Assembly (NCBI GenBank): GCA_018257865.1
Contig: JAEUBA010000120.1
Coordinates: 1 to 64,000 of the forward strand
Origin: Stereocaulon alpinum
Lineage: Eukaryota; Ascomycota; Lecanoromycetes; Lecanorales; Stereocaulaceae
DNA: 64,000 bases
Direction of reading: 5' to 3'
The notes beneath the pieces are model-generated. The model was not told where the DNA came from and ran no database searches. It saw only the letters and a program-made list of their open reading frames with translations. Below are positions 21,987 through 31,849 of the stretch, in pieces. The stretch's first letter is position 1; every line of letters starts with the position of its first letter. Made by a program: the position numbers and the translations under genes.

Positions 21987-24616
21987 ATGACATCTGTGAC
22001 GTCGGATGGTCATCAGACTCCTCAAAGTCCAACTCAGAGGGCCAATAGCTCCCAACAGTCTTACATTCTTGAGCTTGAGAGGCAGCTTGCCGCTTACCGC
22101 GGCACCAGCGGAAACCAGACCATCCACTACAGTCGCGATGGGTTTTCTATACGCCAAAGCCAGTCTAGCGGCGAAATAGAACGAGTACGCGCTGAAAGCT
22201 TTGTTGATGGAGAAGTTGGGAAAGAATGGAAACTGGAGGTGAAACGCTGGAAAAGGGTCACTAACCGCTATGGCTCCTCCGATCTCTATGAAGAGAGTGA
22301 GAAAATCGAGGATGTGAGAACCTTTCCTGAGCAATCGTACCCTTTTCCCCTTCACCCCACCACTTCCATACCCTGATCAAGCCTAGAGGCAAGTGTTGGA
22401 TGTGAGCGAATGATTCCGGTTACTGAGGCACAACTTCCGATTCCGGTTACAATCTCGTAAGGATTATGCTGATTCCATATGGGGTAGATCCGTAAACGCG
22501 AGCACGAAATCAAGAGCGGTGGCTATGTGCTCATAGTTTACGACGAATATGACTCCGAGGGCAACAAGACTCATGTCTTTCTAGGAATCAACTCCACTCC
22601 CTTACTGGACTTGCTACGACAAGTCATCACTTTCTACCCTGGAGACGAATTTGATGTTCTTCGTGGAAAAGACTCTACGGATGAGTCAGTGTCCTTTCCC
22701 GACCCTTTGATGATTTTCTTCGCCTACAGGAAGCAGCTACAACAAAGCCTACGGCGGGATTTTCCTGAGGAAGCAAAGAAACACCTCAAATTGGTCCTTG
22801 ACTTCATGAAAACGGAACACCCTATCACGAGCGCCAAACTGACCGAGATTGAGGAGGGTCGCTGCAAGAAGATCCAGTTTGACAAGCTATGGCTGCTGTA
22901 CCCGCCAAACACGCCCGTATATGCGTGCAAAGGTACTGAAATTAGGCAAATGGTGATTTATTCAAAGTCCGCATCGACTTGGACTAGTAAGGGACCTAGC
23001 AGTACCATGAAGTTGTGCTGCTGGGAAGTCACTTATGAGCAAGGGGTATTCCTCCGAGACTTTACGGAGTGGTCTATAGAGCCATATTCTGGAGAGAAAA
23101 CTATCGCCAACCTTGAGCTCGTGCCAGCACAATACATGCCGAATGAACGGGCATTGCACGACAAACTTGTTGCCCGAGGACAACGTTACTTTGAGCTCAA
23201 TAAGGGAGCGTCACTTCAGGATTATCATGGCGACCGCTTCCCTCGGGTTTATACCGATGTCAGTCTAATACATCCAGTTGCCAAATAATGACCACACTGA
23301 CATCAATCGCCAGGAGCCTGTGCGTGTTGTTGTGGACGAAGATACATATTGGCGGAAGCATCCTCCGAGCGAGTCAACAAATGAGAGCCCCGCGCAAGAT
23401 TACGGGTTTCCTAAAGGTGAAGAGGAGCTTCTTGACCACGAGGGCAAACCCCTAGATAATACCCTTCTTCGATGCTTCCCCGAGGTGGGCGTGTTCTCCT
23501 TACGTGATAAAGAATGGGGTGAGTGCAGACAAGACTCTTCACTTGTCACACACTGATTGCATCTTCGCAGCTTTGGTCAAGGTCGATGACCTTAAGCCAG
23601 TCCAGTTCCGCGAGAAGGCGTTCAAAAGACTGGTCATCAAAGACGAATACAAGAGGATCATCAGAGCCATGGTCCAAGCCTATATGTTAGAGAAACCAGG
23701 CTTCAGCGATATTGTATCTGGTAAGGGTCGAGGTCTTGCAATACTGCTGCATGGCCCCCCAGGTAAGCTTCCCTAATCGACTGCTTTACCGAGGCCTTGG
23801 TGCTTGTTCTTTGCCCATCTCCGTGTGGACATGCAGCTAATGGCCCCTTAGGCACAGGCAAAACGCTCACGGCCGGTCAGTGGACCGATCGCCTTCCGAA
23901 GTATAACACACAGCTGACACTGTTCAGAATGCGTGGCCGAGGTTCAACAATGTCCTCTGTTCACTATCAGCTGTGGAGATCTAGGCACCGAGCCTGACCA
24001 ACTCGAAGTTAAGATCAAGGAAGTCTTCCAGTACGCAGTCACCTGGAAAGCTATACTCCTACTCGACGAGGCCGACATCTTCCTCCAAGAGCGGGATATG
24101 CATGACGTAAAGAGAAACGCCCTTGTTTCGATTTTCCTGAGAGAGCTCGAATACTTCGACGGGATCCTTTTTGTTCCTGAACCTCCATCGTTTGGTGAGG
24201 CTTTACTGATAGTTATGCAATAGCTTACCACAAATCGTCCCGGCGACATTGATGAAGCGTTTGTTTCTCGCATACACATTGCGGTCGAACTGAAAGCGCT
24301 AGATCAGGAAGAACAGAAAAAGGTTTGGGCTGCGTTTATCAAGGAACTTGTCCTCTCGGATGACAAGAGGCGTGCCCTACTCAAACATACCGAGAAGTTT
24401 GAAGGGGATCGTCTCAATGGACGCCAGATTCGCAACGCAATTCGGACAGCCCTGGCGTTGGCACAGCTGCAAGAGAAGGATGTGAACTCAGGTCATTTGG
24501 ACACAGTCTTGAAGATTGGAAGAGAGTACGCTAGATATATGGAGAGAGTGAATAACATGAATTCAGAAGGGTACGCTACTGCGGTGGGTAGGAGGGCTTC
24601 CGGACAGGACCCATGA
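21987..24616 (+). CDS. AAA+ ATPase with DUF7025-type N-terminal region
   Basis: Proposed exons: 21,987-22,313, 22,387-22,401, 22,488-23,258, 23,314-23,518, 23,571-23,762, 23,852-23,875, 23,928-24,172, 24,224-24,616. The joined frame is open for 723 aa. Residues ~115-440 match the fungal DUF7025 region, with the LLYPPNTPVY motif. The AAA core has Walker A GPPGTGKT (501-508), Walker B LLLDEAD (555-561), sensor-1-like LTTN (594-597) and a likely arginine finger in VSRI (Arg609). Catalytic residues are all present, so an active ATPase is expected; the substrate is unknown. The Walker A Gly504 codon is split by an intron. Two exons are tiny (15 and 24 bp). The 15-bp exon is inferred only from splice signals and frame; skipping it also keeps frame. 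The last intron starts GTTCCT, a weak donor, but it yields the conserved GILFLTTNR. It is divergent from the STAND-like gene. Confidence 0.82.
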
Positions 24617-25219
24617 CGTTAATTGGACACCAGCTGCATTTCTGGCCTTGTTCAATCAATGGGATCAGGTTCCACTTCCTTTGCTTCAGACTACTGTGCA
24701 GGTTATTTTATTGGATCCCCATAAGGCTACCAAGATCTCTGTGAGGAGTTGCGCTAGCACAGATACTTCTTGTTGTCCGTAATGTGTTCCAATCATATAG
24801 TACACGAATTAACGACGTTCATGGCCTTCACGCCTTGAAATTTCAGAGGCTTCTCTGCGCAAATACTTAGGTCCTCCACAAATCTTGAGGCAGTGTGATT
24901 ACCTACTCGCTAAACATTGGCAGGATAGGCTTCGTTTAACAAAAGTCTAAGAGCAACCCATTCGCAGTAATAAAACAAAAAGCCACTCTCGCTACATCAC
25001 TGGGGGTAATTACCGTTCAAGATGGAAAACGCTGGAAATCTTCAACAAAATGAACATTCCGCAACCATATTAACAGCTTCTGCCAGAGCTTGAATCTTAT
25101 GTACTGTCATACAGCATATCCAAATCTAGATCTGAATAGAACACATCTATTAGGCGCTATGACCTAGATGTAAGTGTCGAAGCGCTCATTGAGTCGTCAC
25201 TTGTAGAAGGGTAAGATAT
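24617..25219. other. Intergenic, no gene seen
   Basis: Normal base composition and no open frame or motif of note. It follows the stop of the AAA gene and precedes the degraded C-terminus of the first GMC oxidoreductase relic. It probably contains the 3' untranslated region of the AAA gene. Confidence 0.5.
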
Positions 25220-26876
25220 GGAATCATCAGTGATGTTCTCAGCCAGAGCATTTTGATAGCATCAACAGCGCTCAAAGGTCATCCACCGGGCATTATCTAC
25301 AAACACTCGCTTGCGGATGTCCTGGCGGCAGTGGTGGAAAAGCACTAGCGTCTACAACTCGAAGGCCTTGCACGCCAATAACTCAAGCTGTACACAAACG
25401 ACAGGAGTCGGTAAGTTGGTGGACTTGCAGTGAGCGGGCCCTGAAGGACATCTTGATTACCTTGTGAATCTACAACGGCCATTGTATGATTCGCCAAGCC
25501 CACGCGGTTCGTACATGCTGCTTGATGAATGGAGTCAGAGCTTGACATTACAATCTGCAGTATTTGCTGATCTGTCGTAATAATTTCGCCAGGGAATGCC
25601 TCGGTACCAATGATGAGAGGGGCCACGGTACTGCTTTAGAATACCGCACGGGCGCGTTTGAACCCTGCGATGGCAATTTCTTGATCTCGAGGGTCCGCCA
25701 GCCAATTAGGCTTGATTCCGGGGTGGATCCTAGTATCATTAGAGATGACGGTGACGTTACCGCGCGAGAAAGGTGCAACTAAGGCAATGCAGACGGAAGT
25801 GTAATTCTTGAGGTCAGGTGCTCCGAAGACAAAGTCGTTGAGGCGCCCTGTGTAGGCATCTAGCGAGAGGAACTCAATGTCACGCCAGTCAGCGCCCAAA
25901 TTTTGTGTCAAGAGCCGATCTTGTTGGATTAGATACGGCACCCGTGGGGAGTTTCTCGAACGCTAGACGAAGATTAGCGTAGGTTTTTCAAGAGGTGAAA
26001 CAATTGCATCATTGACTTCATACTTGCCTAGGAGATCTCCTCCGATGTTATTTAAGATACCAGTACGACTCGCGATGTATCTCTGCGTTGCTTGCTCGGC
26101 GAACGCGGGATTGCCAAGATGGCTATGAGTGACGGTATCAACGTCAAAGGACAGGCCAAAGAAGATATGATCCCGCATGTTCTGGCCAAAGCCAGATCGA
26201 TCTGCAAACACCTCGATACCGTTCTTTTGCAGAGTAGCAGCGGGACCGATGCCGGAAACCATCAACATCTGAGGCGAACGGAAGCTTCCTGAAGAGATAA
26301 TAATCTCCTTGGTTGCATTGATTGTGTACATGATACTCCCACTGCCCAACCCAACAGATTCAACTACCACTCCTGTTGCTCCTTTGGTGGCGTCAAACAC
26401 AATCTTGCATGCCAACGTTTTACCGTAGACGACTAGGTCGTCGTTCAGTTAAAGAGCTTTGCGGAGCATAGAGGATTCCGACGTGCTACGGAACTGGGTG
26501 ACCGGGTCAATTGTGTCGGCAATCCAGGTCTACCCTAGTAAGTTTCCGTCCTCCAAGCCACCTGGTAACTCTTGAATGCCGATTGCGTTGAGGCCAAGTG
26601 CAAGCCAAGATGCTGCAGGACTTGCAAATCTGGGTATGAGACCTTAAGAGGCCCTCCCAAAGAGCGACCTGTTCTAACGCGGAGTGGCGTTGGCCGCCCT
26701 AGCTCCTTGATTTGGGGGGCTAAAATAAACACTTTTCTTGAAATATGGAAGGAAGTTTGCGAAGTTATAACTTTGATCACCCACTACATCAGTCCATTGC
26801 TGATATGAGTCAGTAGATTCCCGCTGATACCACTCGAAGTTTCGTGCACTGCCACCAAAAGCATGGTGATGACAAT
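25220..26876 (-). pseudogene. GMC oxidoreductase relic 1, 5'-truncated
   Basis: Homology to glucose-methanol-choline (FAD) oxidoreductases runs along the minus strand in several frames. Recognisable in order: FGGSARN and YQQWTDVVGDQSY (about 26,770-26,871), FLPYFKKSV, GPLKVSYPD (about 26,630), TIDPVTQFRS (about 26,490-26,520), SGSFRSPQMLMVSGIGP (about 26,240-26,300), then IGTEAFPGE, AACTNRVG and VQGLRVVDASAFP (about 25,340-25,375) with ALAENITDD near 25,225-25,250. It is broken by frameshifts near 26,590 and 26,650. In-frame stops occur at GNLLG-stop-TW (about 26,532), KAL-stop-LNDD (about 26,449) and QA-stop-VIGVQG (about 25,383, after removing a probable intron). The N-terminal FAD-binding fold is missing: the sequence begins at the FGGSARN motif, directly against the transporter relic. 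Such enzymes oxidise alcohols, often in secondary metabolism. Confidence 0.85.
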
Positions 26877-28215
26877 TTATCTTGAGAGAGTGGAAGATGT
26901 TCTCTCGGTGTTGTTCGCTGCTTCTTTGAGGTACGTGGCGTTGACGACGGCGAGCGCAAGTGGCGCAGCACCTAGCTGGAAGAGAATCAGAAGGCCTGTC
27001 GCCTTGGAATAGCTTCGGATAATATCAGGAATTGGACGATTGAGTATGGCAACTGCAGGAAGCATCCAAAACCTGTACCATACAGGATGGAGTGAATATT
27101 AAAGTTGGTCTTACTCGTCTCCCCGTCCACGGTATATAGTAGCGCGCCTTCGATCAGACCCAAGCTTTCGCCAGCGAAGAACCATGCCATACATCTTCCG
27201 TTGACTGCTACGGCATAGCCGTTGAAAATGATTGCAACTACTAGAAGATCATAAGTGGTAGCAAGTCTCACTCCCGCCATAATAGCCGAGTCGACGTCGA
27301 GCGAACTGAAAGTAGAACGGATCGGAATAGATACGGACGAGTCAAGGTCGAGCCGCAGCACTCCAGAATGAAGACGTGGAACAGACTTCTAGTCCTGGAA
27401 AATTACAACCAGAATGCTCTCCTCCCCAGGGTTTGAGACTCCAAGCCCGCTGAGCGAAGAAGACCGCAATGAGGGCGCAGGCAAAGACGAAAAGCGGAAC
27501 AGTTTGCCCGCTTCCCAGGAGTAAACTAGCCCACCAAAGGATATTGCCATGAGCCCAGAGAGCAAAATTCCAGACAGCAACGCTGTTCCCACGTTATCAA
27601 CCTCGACAAGCCGACCAATGGTCGAAGCATCTTTGCGGAGATCCATGGAGGGGTCCACGAAGAGGTAGACTGGCGAGCAAACAACGGCAACGCAAATATC
27701 ATCATAAAAAACCCACTGCCAACCACAGAGCTGAAAGTGAATGTGTATCTGATTATGCGCTGATACTGCGCGTGCCGGTTTGTGAGCAGCGTCTTCCAGG
27801 GATTTTACATGTTTAATCTTACCCATATCAAATCAGACAAGGCAGGATATGTGGCACGTTCGTCCTCAGAAGTCAGCCTTGAGACTAAGCTGCTCATCGG
27901 ATGACAGTGGAAGGTTGTCATATTCGGTATAGCCAGCATATAAGACTCTAGTATGCATTCCCGTACCACCAAGACCGCATATGGTGGGCGGATCGTGAGA
28001 GCATCCATGGATAGCGCAGCTCTATATACGGCTGATCCAATTTCGAAAAGGATCACGAAGGTTGTGTACAGCCACTTGGAGTTACGTTGACATATATCTA
28101 ACCCCTAGTTGATGAACATAGAGACAAAAAGCAGTCCTCAATCAAGCAGTATCAAGTAAACAGAGGGAAGTTGTGCTTGCAGCACCGGCCAGGATGCAAC
28201 AGAGAGCTATGCTAA
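26877..28215 (-). pseudogene. MFS transporter relic (DHA2-like multidrug or toxin efflux)
   Basis: Minus-strand pieces match 14-TM DHA2-type transporters in order: ALCCILAGAAS near TM1 (about 28,180), FVILFEIGSAVYRAALSMDA (about 27,990-28,060), GWQWVFYDD and CSPVYLFVDPSMD (about 27,650-27,725), then LMAISFGGLVYSWEAG (about 27,490-27,540). It continues only in another frame as LFVFACALIAVFFAQ. Later pieces are TGFGCFLQLPYSIVQF (about 27,020-27,070) and LGAAPLALAVVNATYLKEA (about 26,910-26,970). At least two frame changes are needed, and the expected C-terminal ~60 residues after the last TM segment are absent. It is convergent with nothing and lies between two GMC relics on the same strand, the usual setting of a metabolite exporter. 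Confidence 0.8.
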
Positions 28216-28865
28216 TCTGTCTAGACTACCAAATCGGCTTACGGTGGCAGGCTTGACATTGGCAATTCTCGTGTTGTCAGGAATTTGAAGTGAGGATGGA
28301 AGGTACGACAAGCATCCAGCGGACGCCACGCAAATGACGTCTATTCTGTGTGCTTCCATGATTCTGCTCTGGGTCCTGGTCCACAGGCAACTGAGTAGCA
28401 TCTTTCTCTGTGTCCATGTCACCCATAGCTCCTATCTCTTTGATCATATGTTCAGTGTCAACGCAAAGATAAGTTCGAATATGGAAACGAAATCACACAT
28501 AAATGCACCAGCGAGGGAGGGATGGTGATAGATTATCAGTAGGTGGGGCTGTATGACAGCGTGTCCCGGGGCTGGAAGTGTGTTTAGTCCCCATGAGCCT
28601 TTGCCTCAAGTGGATGACTTGTCACATTCCTGGAACTGTGGCTGCAACAGATCTCCGAGCCTGATGCCAATACGTGGTAAGGCGATGGAGCCAAGAGAAA
28701 TGATGAGAATTCCCGTTCGACGTGATAAAAGCGTGTTTCCTATGCGTTCAGATGTTTACCTTTGTGTCACCGCACAACAATGGCAAATCCGACGTGCGCG
28801 TTTATGACGGCCTTATACAAAGCTACGTGTCTGCCCAGCTATCTGTGATTATTTCCGCTGCCTGC
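28216..28865. other. Intergenic, no gene seen
   Basis: Several short frames exist on both strands (for example 28,207-28,422 minus and 28,553-28,807 plus), but none shows a domain or shared motif. It would hold the promoter of the transporter and the 3' end of the second GMC gene. Confidence 0.45.
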
Positions 28866-30033
28866 TCTGCTAGTGCATAAATAACAACCTGGTAATGTGT
28901 ACCAATGGGACACGGCAGCACACTCGCATCGCAAACTCTCAGACCCCGAACCCATGTACCCGTAAATCACAATCTACAACGTTTCCCATGGCGGCGCTAC
29001 CTGCGAAATGGAACCATGTGGCCGCACTTCTTTTCACCCGCTCGTCAATCTCGTCATCACTGCTTCTACTTGTTAAGGCTCTATATCCCTGAGACACGAC
29101 CTCATGGTCAATGAAGGATTGGCCTTCAGAGGTTTCGAGGGCACGCATGGCAAGACGCATGCCGTGACGCAGCACTATACGTTCTGCCTCGGTAGCGAAG
29201 TAATTTGGATCGGTGGGAGGGTCTGCATTTGGGTCCGTGGTAGCAAGGGTCACGCTACCACGAGAAGTGGGAAGGAGGTTGAGCGTCCCGGTGGTCAGGC
29301 AGGTCCCATCAAAAGGTATGTCAGGGTCCGTCAGAGGGGCTTCGGTTGGAGCGTATATAGGAAGTATCTGCAAGGGATTGGACAAAGACGGGTAGTCCAG
29401 GTAACACTTTGCTATGCTTGCGAAACAAAGAAGGGCCTAGCCAACCTCTTTGCCCGTGTCTCCTGTAGATGCCGATGAGAGGTAGTGACATTGGTCAGCC
29501 CGTCAGCTATCATGGCTGCTTTTAAAGTATCGCGAGGTGTAGAAGCTGTAGCGACCATGTCGGCGGGGATACCTAGGAGGTAGCTAGGGTCTTCCCAACC
29601 TGGGCAGCCTGCCAAGAGACCTTTTTCTGGATTCTTGGTCTGGGAATTGGTGAAGTCAGCTGCTAACGCTACTGCAGTTCGACATGACGTTTGGAGTATA
29701 CACCTTGTAGAACTGAGGCATGCAGACGTGGTCATGGAAGTTGCGGCCAACCTCTGGCGCGTTGACCAGTTGCTCGGTCCCATGCTTGGAGAGCTCCGCA
29801 GCAGGCCCGATACCTGAGAGTAGAAGAAAAGTGCCCATAGGCTTGATCATGAGGGGATTTGCATGCTCGTTCGGGCCGGCTTCAATCAGTGTTACAGATG
29901 CTGAAGGATTCGATTGTATCCTCAGCCCGCCCCACTGATCGGCTAATTCCCGCCTATTTCGCAGCTCAGACTGCCTATCCGACCCTTCCAAACCTTCACA
30001 CCCATACCACCCAACCCTCATGATGATGCCCAA
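28866..30033 (-). pseudogene. GMC oxidoreductase relic 2 with internal deletion
   Basis: The first part (about 29,690-29,930 on the minus strand) reads SASVTLIEAGPNEHANPL, the end of the N-terminal FAD-binding region. It then jumps, after a few residues, to LLLSGIGPAAELSKHG and EVGRNFHDHVCM, which normally lie some 250 residues further on. The middle of the enzyme has been deleted in frame. After further frame shifts the C-terminal half is clear: TASTPRDTLKAAM (about 29,550), SIAKCYLDYPSLSNP (about 29,385-29,420), DPDIPFDGTC (about 29,310), RSAATWFHFAGSAAMG (about 29,000-29,040). A frameshift near 28,945 precedes RGLRVCDASVLPCPIG and YALAEQAAEI (about 28,860-28,935). The sequence differs from GMC relic 1, so they were two distinct genes rather than a fresh duplicate. 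Confidence 0.85.
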
Positions 30034-30054
30034 TAATCCTCATCCATAAAGAGT

Positions 30055-31018
30055 TTGAAGGAAAAGTTCGCTCATGACGCCTCTAAGGTGGCCAAATTTT
30101 TTACCACTGATCCCATTGAGATTCATGCAAAGGTCAACCAACCCATCAGAGATCTGCTGAGCAAGTATAGCCGTGTCCGCGCGGAAGAAATTGTGGAACA
30201 TGTCGTTGCATTAGTACGTAATCTGTATGCTGTCGCGTTCGTTGTACTGCTGTTTGCATGTCTTGTTACTTCCGTTCCTGCTCCATTCTCAACTTTACCC
30301 GCCAAGTCTTTACCGACAAGACATAGAGAGACCGTGCCTTCCACATCTTCCCTTATGCACGCATCGGCCAGCTCCGTTTCCTAAAGCTTTCTCTACGCAA
30401 TCACCCCGCGTACTCTGAGCTCCTTGAACGCTTGACCCAGGAAAGCCAGACCTTGCTCGATCTTGGGTGCTGTTTCGCTCAAGACCTGCGTCGACTGGTA
30501 CAAGACGGCGTACCGTCGGAGCGCCTCTACAGCGTAGACGTCGACCAACAATCCCTCGACTTGGGATTTGAATTGTTTCTTGACAAGAGCAGTCTGAAAA
30601 GCACTTTTCTTGCCGTAGACGTGCTAGGCCTAGATGGCGAGAGAGATTTGGAGAGTGTGAAGGGAAAAATCGATGTCGTATGGGTGGCACCGTTCCTGCA
30701 CCTCTTCAATTGGGACCGCTAGATCTTTGCAGCCACACGAACCGTCTATTTGCTCAAATCCCAGCCCGGTAGTCTCGTGTTAGGGACACAGTTAGGTAGT
30801 GTAAAGCCAGGGCCATATGACGTGATGAAGGATGGGCGGTGGTAGTACCGTCATGACGTGGAGACGTTTAAGCGTTTGTGGAAGGAAGTAGGGACGATGA
30901 CGGGGACGTAGTGGAGAGTAGAAGCGAGTCTGGATGAGATCGACTTTGGGTATGCGTAGAATAAGTATTGGGGGACCCGGACATGGGGAGGCTGCTTTTT
31001 GCGGTTGATATGGAGTAG
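30055..31018 (+). pseudogene. SAM-dependent methyltransferase relic (meroterpenoid-cluster type)
   Basis: An ATG at 30,055 opens a frame that runs to 30,213, then a probable intron (30,214-30,326, GT..AG), then an open frame to a TAG at 30,720-30,722. Motifs: AFHIFPYARIGQLRF, the SAM-binding motif I LLDLGCCFAQDLRRL, an acidic loop SVDVDQQSLDLG and WVAPFLHLFNWDR. After the first stop the same frame continues with IFAATRTVYLLKSQPGSLV, YRHDVETFKRLWKEVG and WRVEASLDEI, interrupted by three more TAG codons, then shifts frame to end GRLLFAVDME at 31,015. The order and motifs resemble AusD-like methyltransferases of fungal terpenoid and meroterpenoid clusters. All four internal stops are TAG, which CpA/TpG transitions can produce from CAG or TGG. 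Confidence 0.82.
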
Positions 31019-31849
31019 GGAGTGGACATGGTCGTATAAGAAGGTCTGTAGCGAAAGTCATCGAGCTGCAAGAAGCATCAGCTAAGATAGCTATTTGCAC
31101 CGAGAAGCGGAGCCCGGAACGCAACAACGGTCCGTCGGCAAGCAGGCTAATCAGGTGCCCGGGGCTAAGTACCTTAGGCCTCAGTTCGAGGGCCTCTTTA
31201 GCTCCAACGGCTTAGAAGTCTGCATCTGAGGCGCTCCATCCACGCCCCTTTTCTCAAGCGACCAGCACTTTTCCTTGGTCTTTGCAGCGTCTACCTCAGG
31301 TTCATGTGATACAGGTATTCATACGCTGACAATAGTGTCGCACTACAGAAGCCAAAGAAGGCATTGTGCCTATTTACCAGGGAGAGAGATTCTTTGGATG
31401 ACAATACAGATATGTAACAGCTTGAAAAAGCAATACTGTCTCAGAACAACGCGGTCTTTATCTAAGCGTCGTAGCGGTATCCGTCCGCTTCAAGGTAACA
31501 CCTGACTCAAAGCTGGCAAGGTAAAACCCGACTCAAGGATGGCAAAATTCCGCACACCGCCGCCGGAAAGGTTCTTCACTTTCCAGTCTTCCGCTGCTTT
31601 GCGCAATTTGGCTATAATGATATATGGTGAAGTGAGCTTGGCCCTGGGGGACAACGTTACCTCTTCAGCTTCTCTTATCTGCAGAGGATTAGTGGGAGTC
31701 TCTTCATTCGTCTTCCCTTCTGCGTCCTTCCCTATGACCTCTTCCTGCCGACCAATCATTGTAGGATCTCCGCATCTTCACAGGCCTAAGCTGGGCATCT
31801 GCGAAAAATACTTGCAGAGCTCCCTTGTCCTACGGAGCAACACTACACT
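31019..31849. other. Intergenic region upstream of the flavohaemoglobin gene
   Basis: No recognised gene. An 89-codon minus-strand frame at 31,490-31,759 shows no domain. A CTTATCTG sequence at about 31,674-31,681 fits the reverse complement of the fungal GATA-factor consensus HGATAR. That would suit a nitrogen-regulated gene, but one such site is expected by chance in a region this size. Confidence 0.4.

Noticed and set aside
25345..27361. GMC and MFS relics as intact multi-intron genes
   Set aside because: Most frame changes lie inside conserved motifs without GT..AG pairs that repair them, and stops occur inside conserved segments. One true intron (about 25,384-25,466) is likely in GMC relic 1 but does not rescue it.
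30432..30722. The 30,432-30,722 frame as a short intact methyltransferase
   Set aside because: Homology continues beyond the TAG with the rest of the fold (YRHDVETF and others), so this is a stop within a longer ancestral gene.
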